From assembly GCF_050624435.1 (NCBI RefSeq), contig NC_134541.1:99692805-99756804 (forward strand): a DNA stretch of 64,000 nt, given 5' to 3'. Within the stretch, counting starts at the first letter, position 1; each line of letters begins with the position of its first letter. A program made the position numbers and the translations under genes. Shown here piece after piece: positions 43,080-53,096 of the stretch. This DNA comes from Tenrec ecaudatus. Its lineage: Eukaryota > Chordata > Mammalia > Afrosoricida > Tenrecidae. The notes below the pieces were generated by a model, which did not search any database, had not been told where the DNA came from, and saw only the letters and a list, made by a program, of their open reading frames with translations.

Positions 43080-45420
43080 CATGATGGCACCCTGCCTAAG
43101 CACAGGGCCACTAGCAAAAGGGCATTTGGTTCCAGCTCACCACCTGCTCTGCAGGATAATGATGTGGCCGCCCGCTTCTTTTTATTAATCGTTTTATTAG
43201 GGGCTCATACAACTCTTATCACAATCCATACATACATCAATTGTGTAAAGCACCTTTGTACATTCATTGCCCTCACCATTCTCAAAACATCTGCTCTCCA
43301 CTTAAGCACCTGGCATCATTTCCTCGTTTTCCCCCTCCCTCATGAACCCTTGATAATTTATAAATTGTTTTGTCATATCTTGCCCTGTCTGACGTCTCCC
43401 TTCATCCGCTTTTCTGTTTTCCATTCCCCAGGGAGGGGGTCACATGTAGATCCTTGTAATCAGTTCCCCCTTTCCAACCTACCCTCCCTCTATCCTCACA
43501 GTATTGCCACTCACACCACTGGTCCTGAAGAAATCATCCACCTTGGATTCCCTGTGTTTCCAGTTCCTATCTGTACCAGTGTACATCCTCTGGTCTAGCC
43601 ACACTTCCAAGGCAGAATTGGGATCATGATAGTGGGGGGGTGAGGGGCAAGGAAGCATTTAGGAACTAGAGGAAAGTTGTATTTTTCATCGTTGCTACAT
43701 CACACCCTGACTGGCTCATCTCCTCCTCGAGACCCTTCTGTAAGGGGATGTCTGGTAGCCTACAAATGGGCTTTGGGTCTCCGCTCAGCACCTCTCCCTC
43801 ATTGACTATGAGTTTTAGTTCTTTGATGCCTGATACCTGATCCCTTTGACACCTCGTGATCACACAGGCTGGTGTGCTTCTTCCATGTGGGCTTTGTTGC
43901 TTCTCAGCTAGATGTCTGCTTGTTTACCTTCAAGCCTTTAAGACCCCAGACTCTATATCTTTTGATAGCCGGGCACCATCAGCTTTCTTCACATTTGCTT
44001 ATTCACCCGCTTTGTCTTCAACTGTTGTATTGGGAAGGTGAGCATCATAGAATGCCAATTTAATAAAAGAAAGTATCTTGCATTGAGGGAGTACTTGAGT
44101 GGAGGCCCAATGTCCTTCTGCTACATTAATACTAAACCTATAAATATATGCACATAGAGCTATTTTCCCATCCTCATAAATATATTTGCATACGTACATG
44201 TCTTTATTTAGACCTCTATAAATGCCCTTTGCCTCCCAGCTCTTTCCTCTATTTCCTTTGACTTTCCTCCTGTCCCACTATCATGCTCAGCATGCCCCCT
44301 CCAGGGTTTCAGCAATTCCTCTTGGTTACATTACCCTTGATCATGCCCTACCAGGCCTCCTACATCCTCCTCACCACCGATTTGGATCACATGTTGTTCC
44401 CTTGTCCCTGGGTTTGTTAACACCACTACCTTCCCCCCACCTCCCCCTCTCCCATGTCCCCCTGGAACTGTCGATCCTGTTGTTTTCTCTTCCAGATTGT
44501 TCATCCAGCCTATCTTATTCAGACAGACCTGCGGAGATAACAACATGCACAAAAACAGGATAGAGCATAACCAAGCAACAATATACAACCAAACAACAAA
44601 CCAATGACAACAAAACACAAATAGAAAGAAAAGCTTGTAGTTAGTTCAAGGACTGTTTGTTGGCCTTTAGGAGTGTTTTCCAGTCCAGTCTGTTGGGGCG
44701 CCACGCCCTGGCCCCAAAGTCCACCTTCAGCATTCACTGGGGGACTTGGCTGCTCCATTCCCTTGATGTTCTGTTGCACCCTCTCAATGTTTTGCCTCGG
44801 TGTGGTGGGATCAGATTGGGTGCAATTCCTAAACTGTGTCTCTGGTGTTGTCCCCTGTAGGGCTATGGGTCAGTGAGGGGCGTCATGTCTCATAGTGGGG
44901 CTGGCCATGTGGTCTTCTCTGTGGACTGGCTGCTCTAATTGGGAACATTGTCCTCACGGCCTGGTGGGCCAAGATGTGCTCCACTCTCTCCTCCTTCCCC
45001 TTCATCTGCTCCCATGGGGACCGATCAGATATGTCCCTTTCCCGGAGCTGCAGATTCAATGCCGTCCTTTGAAATAAATTCTTCTGGGGAGAGGGGCAGA
45101 TGTCCACTTAGTAGTTGGGATTAGGGCCAGTCCCCCAGACCTCTACTGGTTCCCTACTCCACGCCGGCATGTTGCATTCACATCTTGGAGCACTGGGTTA
45201 AAGTCTGGTCCCTCTTTCCCTGTGGAGATATAAACAATACCCTCTCCTTGGGTGTGTTAGTGCCCTGTGCCCCCGCTACCCATTTCTTTTTTATTATTTT
45301 TTCCTTTTCCCACTTCTGTAAAGATGACGGACTTTGAAAGATGCCCTCTGGGGCAGTTGCTCGGTTCTCTCAGGGCGGTCCCTAGAGTCGAGTGGCCTCC
45401 ACGGCCTCCAGAATTGAAAC
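43080..45420 (+). mobile_element. AfroSINE, split by a 2.1-kb L1
   Basis: Left part 43080-43179 (GCACCCTGCCTAAGCACAG, GCTCTGCAGGATAATGATG); right part 45309-45420 (CTTCTGTAAAGATGACGG, CTGGGGCAGTTGCTC, GTCGAGTGGCCTCCACGG). Confidence 0.85.
43180..45308 (-). mobile_element. Young L1, 3' UTR only, 2,129 bp
   Basis: Inserted in an AfroSINE with a 9-bp duplication CCCGCTTCT (43171-43179) and CCCACTTCT (45309-45317). Aligns along its length with 17815-19773 and extends about 200 bp further 5' (45100-45308). No ORF2 C-terminus is reached, so the 3' UTR here is at least about 2.1 kb. Confidence 0.92.
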
Positions 45421-45479
45421 AATCCAGTTCCATTGTCATCAGGCACCAGTTTGTGACCATTTGTGACAGCAGCCCTAGG

Positions 45480-45590
45480 ACAGGGATGCTTTACGAAGGA
45501 GAGCAGTGCTCAGAGGGGTTGAGTGACTTACCTCAGGTCACAGAGCTGGTAAAGGGACTATATGTGCTTAAGTTCAGGTCATGCAATCAA
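45480..45590 (+). mobile_element. MIR SINE fragment
   Basis: CTCAGAGGGGTTGAGTGACT, CCTCAGGTCACAGAGCTGGT is the MIR core. Confidence 0.82.
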
Positions 45591-45661
45591 TCAGGATCCT
45601 CGAAGATGAAATCCAATTGGAACATGTTTCAAAGTCTCAAAAGACTCCGAAAGCCCAGCAA

Positions 45662-45960
45662 GAGGTGCTATGGATTCAATTGTCCCCCAAACAGACATGC
45701 CAAAGTCTTAACCTCTTGCTCCGAAGTCTTAACCTCTTGCTCCAGTGAATGAGACTCGTCTCAGGAAATCAAGGCTTTTGCAGTGATTTTCAGTTAAGGA
45801 AATTATACAGAAGGGGAGGGGCAAGTCCTAATCTTGTCTGGGTGGCAGTTTATAAAAGAAAGTGCAGACCTAGAAACGGAATCCCATACACCAATGGAAA
45901 ACACCTGGGAGCCCCTCCCTGGTCACACCCTCACAGGTGCAGGGCAGAGCAGGGCAGAGA
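45662..45960 (+). mobile_element. ERVL-MaLR (MLT1/MST-type) LTR
   Basis: GTGCTATGGATTCAATTGTC at the start, CAGTTTATAAAAGAAAGTGC inside. A 21-bp tandem duplication lies at 45703-45743. Confidence 0.72.
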
Positions 45961-46003
45961 GGTAGGGGCCAGCTGATGCCACGCACCTCAGCAATTATGG
46001 TCT

Positions 46004-46185
46004 ACTGGCGGTGTAGGCGGCTCCGTGTTGGAGTGCTCACCGCAAGGTCGGGCGTGGGACCCCACCAGGCACTGCAGCAGAGACTTTCTGCTTCATGAAG
46101 ACGGCTAGCCCTGGCAACCCTGAATGGAGACCTTTGTGAATCGGAATCTACTAGAAAGCAGTATGGTCGGGGTTTGTTCTTTGTG
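46004..46185 (+). mobile_element. AfroSINE, forward
   Basis: TTGGAGTGCTCACCGCAAGG, TCTGCTTCATGAAGACGG, CGGAATCTACTAGAAAGCAG. Confidence 0.8.
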
Positions 46186-46902
46186 TTGCCACACATCTCA
46201 AATGTTCTACATGCAAATGTCTTCCTTTCTTCCAAAATGGTGACGTCGATCTGATTTAGGAGCCCCAACCTGGGAGGCCCAAAGCTTCCAAAGACACCGT
46301 CTCAGATCCCCGAATAGGGATGATGATGTTCCTTGAACAAAAGTCCAAGCATCTTTCTCTCAATGAGGCCTTGGGCTCTTCTCCCAAGCTCTCAGGCTCC
46401 CATCTACCAGGCAGCCTGGCAGACAATCCTAACAACCCTTGTTGTCTGGCTTTGCAGACTTGGGTGATGGGAAAAGAGGCGCCTGAACAAAGGAAGGAGG
46501 CCGGCAGTGCAGACTTGCTAGAGGCAGGTGCCAGAAACAGAAAGGTGATATCTCACCACTTGACAAGGAGGAGAGATAGAAGATCTATAAAAAGTAGACA
46601 GAAGAACTATAAAAGTGTAGCAGCCTAGGGCCATTAATGTTGGGACAAATTGTTCTACCTGCTTCATGAAATGAGGCTATAATAGAGCTCAGTGCAGCAA
46701 TGGATGTTCTTAATCACACAGCTGGGTCTCTAAATAACAACACAGTTCAGTGAGGATTTTTTAATCCGTACAGCTGTCACTAAGGGGAGGGGTGCGGAAT
46801 GGGCAGTTTCCCAAAGGGTAGGGAGAGGGCATGGTTGTCAGTGGGCCAAACACAAGGCCTCCCTCCTCATGCCTGGGACGTGGCCCCATTTTTACCCGCT
46901 GG
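46186..46902. other. Unassigned sequence
   Basis: No gene or repeat recognised with confidence; possible MIR near 46640-46760. Confidence 0.4.
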
Positions 46903-47040
46903 GAGTCCCTGGGTGGCACAGCCCTTGGTTGCTCACCATTGGTAGTGCCCAGCCACACAGAGGTCGCATAAGGAGCACCATTCACTCTGACACACAGGAG
47001 GTCCCCATGAGTTAAGAGTTGACATGGTGGCAACTGGTTG
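46903..47040 (+). mobile_element. AfroSINE, forward, decayed
   Basis: GGGAGTCCCTGGGTGGCACA head, CATGAGTTAAGAGTTGACAT and GGTGGCAACTGGTTGCC. Confidence 0.8.
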
Positions 47041-47389
47041 CCTTCTTCATTTCTTGGGACACTGGTACACAGGTATCATTGAAGAGGACCATGCTTCCCA
47101 TTCTCAGGCATGTGGTTCGGGTGGAATCAATTCAACGCCCCTTGCCCCGGCCCTGACTCTATTTGTACTAAATCCCATTTGAATGGGAAGGCCTCTCTTC
47201 TTGAATGCTGCTTCCTTGGTAAGGTCTTCGAGCTACTTACACAGCTTCCCAATCTAAACTCACACCCCTCCCCCATTCTTTTTTTTAATAGCACCTGGTT
47301 CTTGTCTCAGGTAGCATAATTCCATTTGCATTACTAGAAATGCACTGGTATGATATTACAATGGAATCATATCCCCAAAGAGTTGTTGT
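47041..47389. other. Unassigned sequence
   Basis: No feature recognised. Confidence 0.45.
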
Positions 47390-47542
47390 TAATCCCAATC
47401 CACAATGGCTATGACAATGAGCTCCAACAGAGCAATAATTATGAGGATGGCGAGGACTGGGCAGGGTTTCATTCTGTTGTACACAAGGCCGTTAAGAGTC
47501 AAAAACAACTTCGTGATACCTAAAGCCAACAAACCTCCCAGC
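47390..47542 (+). mobile_element. SINE with RTE-type 3' tail
   Basis: CACAATGGCTATGACAATGA head, GGATGGCGAGGACTGGGCAG, GTTGTACACAAGGCCGTT. Confidence 0.8.
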
Positions 47543-47544
47543 AT

Positions 47545-47710
47545 TCTTGAAGTGGACACTTCAATGGCTCCCACTTTATAGATAAGAAACAAAAGCTTGG
47601 AGAAAGGAAGCGGCTTTCACCGCATTTAGTGGAAGAGGATGAGAACCAGGAAGTCTGGCTCCTGATCCCCCTGGGCATTGATTCCTAACCACTGGGATAG
47701 ACATCTTCAT
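47545..47710 (+). mobile_element. MIR SINE
   Basis: CACTTTATAGATAAGAAACA, CTTGGAGAAAGGAAGCGGC; MIR-like order. Confidence 0.6.
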
Positions 47711-47742
47711 GCTTGACTGGCTCAGAGGAAGAGAGTGCAGAT

Positions 47743-47860
47743 GGGAGCCCTGGTGATACAGCGGCTACCTGCTTCCTTGCTAAGCAAAAGGAGAGCAGTT
47801 TGAATCCACCAGCTGCTCCAAAGGCATGAAAGGCTACAGCAGGCTCCTTCACCAGATAAA
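47743..47860 (+). mobile_element. AfroSINE 5' half, forward
   Basis: TGGGAGCCCTGGTGATACAG, CACCAGCTGCTCCAAAGGC. Confidence 0.88.
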
Positions 47861-47934
47861 ATTTAAGTGCTCAGTCCAACTGAAATGTCTGGCATGAAAA
47901 CATTTTAGTCTTTTTCAAAGTGCACATACTTGTG

Positions 47935-48400
47935 TTGTTTTTGTTAGGTGCTGTGCGTGGAAGCTGTTGATTCACAGCGACTCTAGGCATCACAGAATGA
48001 GACTGTTGGGCCTGCGTGTTTGAGTCCAAGGATGCAGCCACTGGGTCAATCCGTTCTGTCGAGGGCTTTTCCTCTTTTTCGCTGCCTCCCTATTTTACCA
48101 AGCATGATGTCCTTCTCAAGACACTGGTCTCTCCCGAAGTAAATGAGATGACATCTCGCCAGTCAAGCCTCCAAGGCGCCCTCTGACTGGACTTCTTCCC
48201 ACACTGATCTGTTCGTTCTTTTGGCAGTCTATGGTACTTCCCATAGTCATCATTCAAATGCATCCATTCGTCTTCGGTCCTCCTTATTCTGTGTCCAACT
48301 TTCACATGCATATGAAGCGATGGAAATGCCATGGCTTGGGTCAGGCGCACCTCACATGCTTGCACGTAACGAGGATTGCTCGTTAGTCTGAAATCCCAGT
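47935..48400 (-). mobile_element. RTE LINE 3' region
   Basis: TTGTTAGGTGCTGTGCGTGG, CAGAATGAGACTGTTGGGCC, CCAAGCATGATGTCCTTC, TGATCTGTTCGTTCTTTTGG. Ends just upstream of the CpG island. Confidence 0.9.
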
Positions 48401-48475
48401 TGAGCCGGGTGTCCTGCATTGGATGGGTGAACCTTGACCCCTACCTGTAGGGAAGGATTAGCCTCGGAGGCAAAT

Positions 48476-49030
48476 TCCTAGGAAGCCCCCAACACGCCGG
48501 CCCGCAACAGACGCGGATTCCGCCCGCCAGGCCCGCTGGTGGATCCAGAGCGGCTCCCGCCTCCGCTCCGCCCAGGCAGCACTAGTGGCGCCCCGAGCCC
48601 CGCGCGCCCGCCCGTCCCGCCCGCCCGTCCCGCCTCAGCAGAGGGCACCGCCCCGAACGGGGCAGGCTGGGTGGGCGGGCCGAGCGCGTGAGTGCCGCTC
48701 ACCGTCTCGCCACGTACCGAGGCGTAGCCGGAGGCTCTGTCACCATGTCGGCTTCGGAGGCGGGCAGCGTTTTCCGCAGAGCCCGGGGCAGAACCCTGGA
48801 CGCGTTTCCCGCAGGTACTGCTGGCCTTTGGCTCCGGGGAGGGGACGCCCCCCAGGCTGCGGAACTGTGTGCCGGCGGAACCGTTCCTCCGGGGCGCGCG
48901 CCCCTAGCCGGAAGCATTTGGACCGCACCTGGGGCAGGGGACCGGAACCGTGGTGGCACCGCGCCTCCCTGGGGCTTCTGAGCGGTGTGAAGCCAGGCGG
49001 GTCCGCAGGAGGGCCCTTTTCCTGGCGCCA
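48476..49030 (+). promoter_or_regulatory. CpG island, TATA-less promoter
   Basis: An abrupt change to C+G-rich, CpG-dense sequence in otherwise CpG-poor DNA. Several Sp1-type GC boxes occur at 48600-48640 (CGCCCGCCCGTCCCGCC) and at 48667-48680 (GGGTGGGCGGGCC). No TATA box is seen upstream of the candidate start codon. No transposon is recognisable inside, although RTE and AfroSINE copies abut on both sides, as expected for a promoter kept free of insertions. It probably drives the + strand exon at 48745; a divergent transcript is also possible. Confidence 0.8.
48745..48814 (+). CDS. Candidate first coding exon of an unidentified gene (partial)
   Basis: Inside the CpG island, an ATG in good context (CACCATGT, A at -3) opens 23 codons: MSASEAGSVFRRARGRTLDA, then F-P-A, then one base before a consensus donor (GCAG|GTACTG, exon end 48814, phase 1). 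The reading frame continues past the donor, so splicing is inferred from the donor and the promoter context. The N-terminus has a short Ala/Ser/Gly start followed by a basic RRARGR stretch; no signal peptide or membrane segment. I do not recognise the protein. Downstream exons would lie to the right, beyond at least the first few kb of a large intron; none is identifiable up to 64 kb. An alternative is a non-coding first exon in which this frame is chance. Confidence 0.6.
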
Positions 49031-49539
49031 CCTGGCCTTGAACTCACCTCCCCGAGTGTAAGGCAGCAGAACACACTAAACTGGTAGCGGGGCTCTGTTG
49101 TTGGGCCTGACTTTCCTTCCCCGCCTTGGCCACGTATGCAGCTTGCACATCTGGTGGCCTTTGTCCTCGTCCGGGGAACGGAAATGATAATAGTAGCCTG
49201 GTTCTAAATGGTCCTTAGTACGCGTCCCGTCCATGTTAGGTGCTGTTATTTACATTCAGGGTTGGCCACTTTGATGTATTTAATATTCCATCAACGGGTA
49301 CTTACTATGAAGTGTTCACCACAGTGCACTGTGGTGCACAGAGCCCCTTGCGTCCCCAGATCTACTCTTGCACAGTGCTCTGCTCCAGGGGGTTGACCTC
49401 TAGGGGCTACCTCACTGGGCTCAGTAGCCTCTGACCTCCTTTGGGTGCAGCCGTTGGGGAGCCCTGGCAGGGCACAGGAGGGAGGAGGCAACCAATAAGG
49501 GTATTTTTTTTCCTGCCCAGTTTACTGCCCGAGAGCTTG
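49031..49539. other. Putative intron sequence, unassigned
   Basis: No repeat or coding signal recognised; overlapping short open frames only. Confidence 0.4.
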
Positions 49540-49732
49540 TCTTAACACAAAACCAAACTCACTGCCATGGAGCCCGTGTAAGGCAAAAGAACTACCCATG
49601 GGAATCTGAGACTGTGTATGAGAGTAGAAAGCCGCCTCTTCCTCCCACTGAGCGACTGACTGGTGGTTTCAAATTGCAGACCTTGAGGAGTGCAGCCCAT
49701 TGCATCACAACTATGCCACCAGGGCTCCAGGA
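49540..49732 (-). mobile_element. AfroSINE, reverse
   Basis: CTCACTGCCATGGAGCCCG, TCTGAGACTGTGTATGAGAG, ATGCCACCAGGGCTCC. Confidence 0.9.
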
Positions 49733-49899
49733 GCTTGTCTTGGGCTATCTGTATGTATTCTCCACCTTAAGAGCACAGTACTTTTCTCAAGGAAACCTTT
49801 GGACTCTTTCCAGATTGCGGCAACCGCTTCTTCCAACCCTGCTTTTCCATCTTGGCTGTTGAACTGTTTGGTAGGTTGCCCATGCCCAGTCCATCTCAT

Positions 49900-50405
49900 A
49901 TGCTGTTGTTGTGACCCATAGCAGCCTTATGTACAATGGAATGAAACACTGCCTGGTCCCGTGCCATCCTCACTATTATTCCTGTGCCTGAGCCCGTTGT
50001 TGCAGCCACAGTGTCAGTCTGTCTCCTTGAGGGCCGCCTTCTTTTTGCCTGTCCCTTTACTCTATCAAACATGTCCTTCAGGGCCTGGTCGCTCTGGCCA
50101 ACATATCCAAATCATGTAAAACGAAATCTTGCCATCCTCGTCTCTAAGGAGCACTCTGGCTGTACTTCTTGCAAGATGGATCCGTGTGTCCTTTAATAAA
50201 AGGAGCAGCCCATGGTGCTTTACTATTCTTCTTCAGCACCCCCGTTCCAAAGCATTGATTCTTCTGTCTTTATTCACCGTCCAACTCTCACATCCATAGA
50301 GGCAATGGAGAATTCCCTGGCTTCTGTCCGTGCCCCTTGGTCCTCAAGGTAACGTCCTTGTTTTTGGTATACTAAAGAGGTCTTGTGCAGCAGATTTACC
50401 ACTTG
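49900..50405 (-). mobile_element. RTE LINE 3' region, about 500 bp
   Basis: CTGTTGTTGTGACCCATAGC, GAATGAAACACTGCCTGGTC, TCAGGGCCTGGTCGCTCTGG, AAGGAGCACTCTGGCTGTAC, GCACCCCCGTTCCAAAGC. Confidence 0.9.
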
Positions 50406-50429
50406 TCTGTCAGTTTGTCATTCCGTGGT

Positions 50430-50550
50430 GACTTGTGTCTTGCTGGGATGCTGGGTGCTGGAATTTCAAATGCCAGCAGGGAACAGGTTTCAGTGGAGCT
50501 TCTAGACTCAACACAGACAACGAGGGAGGACTCAGTCCCCCATTTCAGAG
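50430..50550 (+). mobile_element. Fragment of the tRNA-Gly-type SINE body
   Basis: GAACAGGTTTCAGTGGAGCT and TCTAGACTCAACACAGACAA match the mid-body seen at 41800-41860. Short. Confidence 0.5.
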
Positions 50551-50689
50551 GAAGGAGCGACTGAAAACCGTATGTGTAGCTTGGAAGCATCTCAAATCGT
50601 CCCTTTTAGAGACCCTCGTTCACGTACCATAATTTGGCCCTGCCGGCTGTTTGCTGCCGAGACCTGGCTGTTAGAATGCACTTTAGTTG

Positions 50690-50870
50690 TTTCACGTTCT
50701 TCACTCTTTGCCAGTGCTGCTGCGAACAGTTTTGCACTAGTTTTCTTGTGCGCATGTGGGAGGGCGCCTCCAGGGAAAATACTCAGGGGTGGTTGTAGGT
50801 CCCAGGGCACGTTAGTCAATCACGTCAAAATGCCTTCTAAAGTGGTGGCATCAACTTCTCCCACAGGGAG
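50690..50870 (-). mobile_element. Old L1M fragment
   Basis: CAGTGCTGCTGCGAACAGTT and GCGCCTCCAGGGAAAATAC resemble reversed L1M 3' sequence. Confidence 0.5.
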
Positions 50871-50955
50871 TGAAGGATACGTTTTTGTTATTCTATGGAA
50901 CCTCATTTTCCCAGGTCAGGAAAGATTTATTATGTTCCTAGTGCTGTTCCTGGAG

Positions 50956-51185
50956 GCAGTGGTGGGTCAATGGTCCCTTCTGGGTGGGAGACCCAGGTTC
51001 GATTCCTGGCCAGTATGCTTCATGAACAATCAGCACTCCTGTCAGGGCTGGTTTGTTTGTTGATATGCTGAGTAAGTTTCAAAGGAGCATGCAAATTAAA
51101 AGAGATTGAGGAGGGAGGCTGATGATCTACTTTGGAAAACCCCATGGAGCACGCTTCTCCTCTGACACACTTGGGGTCACCACTG
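50956..51185 (+). mobile_element. tRNA-Gly-derived SINE
   Basis: The first 63 bp look like a tRNA-Gly with a deleted anticodon arm: GCAGTGGTGGGTCAATGGTC (A box side) and GGGAGACCCAGGTTCGATTC (T arm and B box) then CCTGGCCAGTATGC closing the acceptor. The body then reads ATATGCTGAGTAAGTTTC and GGCTGATGATCTACTTTGG, matching 41695-42012. Confidence 0.78.
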
Positions 51186-51752
51186 ATGGCTTGGTGTGAA
51201 GTTTTGAAGCTTCCCAACCCTTTGGAAGGAGCCGCAGTGGACTAAGTGTCGGGTGGTTAAGTGACCGTTAAACCTACTTTCTGCTCCTTGCAAGTATCCA
51301 TAAAGACCAAGTAGTCTTTGAAGCCATAGGAGTGGTTGGAATTTGCTGAGTGACAGTGGGTGGGTATGGTGGGAACCCATTTGGAGCTGTGTCCTGGCTG
51401 CCAGTAGAAAATGGATTAGAAGGAACCATAGAACAAGAGAGTCGATTACTTGGACAAGAACAGATAGAGTTTTAGACGATAAGTTGATAGCACATTTACC
51501 GATCAAATGACATTTAAATGACACCAGATCCTTTTGACTGAGTATGTCTAGAAGTGGCATCTTCAAGTGGCTTCCTCTGTGGGTCCCGCAGTCCTGAGGG
51601 GCAAGCTCCATGTTCAGGAGTGGGGCTCTTTCAGAGTGTTGGGCTGAGAGCCCTTAGTCCTAAACAGTTAAGTCTGCTTAAAATCCCCGACCACTTTCTC
51701 CTAGGTCTGCGTCTCTTAGCATTGCTGATGACTTTGAGAGATGCTCTTAGAG
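51186..51752. other. Mostly unassigned; weak AfroSINE head at 51213-51310
   Basis: GGAAGGAGCCGCAGTGGACT and GTCGGGTGGTTAAGTGACCG may be an AfroSINE head; the rest is unrecognised. Confidence 0.4.
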
Positions 51753-51944
51753 CAGCGGTTCTCAACCTTCCTACTGCCGCGACCTTCAAACAATTCCTCG
51801 TGTTGTGGTGATCCCCCAAACCATAAAATCATTTTCATTGCTACTTTGTCACTGCCATTTTGCTACTGTTATGAATTGGGTGACCCCTGTGAAAAAGTCG
51901 TTCGACCCCCAAAGGGTCCATGACCCACAGGTTGAGAACGATTG
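51753..51944 (+). mobile_element. SPIN-like hAT MITE, full length
   Basis: 192 bp, CAGCGGTTCTCAACCTTC to GGTTGAGAACGATTG. Octamer duplication TCTTAGAG (51745-51752) and TCTTGGAG (51945-51952), 7 of 8 matching. Confidence 0.95.
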
Positions 51945-52224
51945 TCTTGGAGGGATTGGATGTCCGTGTGGGCTCTGTAGGCGGGTTCAGCCTCAACAGT
52001 AGAGCTGCCCCAAGGGCAGGCTTGGGAAGAGGAAGCGAAAGCACAGACCTCCTCCTTCTCTCGTCCAGGTACACACTGCCTGTCACAAGGTTGTGGTCCT
52101 TCAAGCTACAGCGCCACTCTGACCACCTTTCCTTCTGCTGCAAAAGTACCTTGCTGTTGCGTGACTCCAACTCTGGCTGTGCCCTGTGTGGGGCAGAGAA
52201 GACTGGGCTCCCAGGGCTTTCCAA

Positions 52225-52345
52225 AGCTATTGCTTTAGCAATGGAAAACCGGACCTTACTCCAAGCCTTCGGGAGCTGGTTGGGGCCCCCAACCTTTTGG
52301 TAAGCAGTGAGATGCACGAACGGGGTGCATTACCCAGGACTCCTG
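52225..52345 (-). mobile_element. AfroSINE fragment, reverse
   Basis: GGAGCTGGTTGGGGCCCCCA, CTTTTGGTAAGCAGTGAG, TACCCAGGACTCC. Confidence 0.65.
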
Positions 52346-52379
52346 CTACCAAAACCCCGGCCCAGACTGGATGATTAAG

Positions 52380-52800
52380 CGGCTGGTGTCTCCAGCGAAG
52401 GAAGCCTGATGCAGACACTCTCCATTAGAGACCATTTTTGCTCCTGGCGGTTTCTCTGCGTAATGATAATGTGATGCCCATGGGCTTCTTGCAGTAATGT
52501 TAAAGGTGGCACCTGCTTTCCGTCGTGGGTCCGTAACCGTGAACATAATCTGCCAGGCTCGGTGGAAGGCTATATGTACAAAAAAACAAATTGTACAAGC
52601 CTCACCCGAGAAAGCACGTTCAATTCATTTTAATTAGGCGAATTGATAATTCTATTCCCTAGACACATCCTAATTAGGACTCCTTTTCACCTAACAAATA
52701 ATCATCTTTCTGAAAATTTTACAACATCTGGTTTGAAGAAATCCTGAAAGGAAAATCAAAGTAAAATACGTTTTTCAGGTGCCTGTACGTAATGGTTCCA
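52380..52800. promoter_or_regulatory. Candidate conserved non-coding element
   Basis: Repeat-free block about 3.6 kb downstream of the candidate first exon. It contains TTTTAATTAGG (52628-52638) and a perfect palindrome CCTAATTAGG (52669-52678), both holding the homeodomain core TAATTA, in a compact AT-rich core. Its low repeat content among dense transposons suggests constraint. Inference only; no alignment was possible. Confidence 0.35.
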
Positions 52801-53096
52801 GGTCTTAATCTGACAAACAGCCCCTACCCGCCTCCCAGTTTATTGTACCACCAGAGTATTTTCCCCCTAAGAGAGCAGGGCCTTGGGTAGTTGTCTGAAA
52901 AAGATCCTTTCTCTGCACCCATTAAAACCTTTGCTGCTGTTCCAGAGGCATCAGGTAGACTTTCTAATCCTGAATCCTCTCCACAAACCCTCTCAGGGGG
53001 CAGGGACTCATTCGGGGTGTGATGTCTCAGGTCTTGTCCAAGAATTTTTCCAGAAATACTTCTCCAAGCCTGAATGGGGTTGGAAGTATCGTGCTT

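Noticed and set aside
48699-49031. Open frames on the - strand of the CpG island
   Set aside because: Few stop codons are expected in such GC-rich DNA; no Kozak-plus-donor arrangement like that on the + strand.
50956-51018. A tRNA-Gly gene
   Set aside because: The anticodon arm is deleted (63 rather than about 71 bp) and SINE body follows directly, so it is a SINE head.
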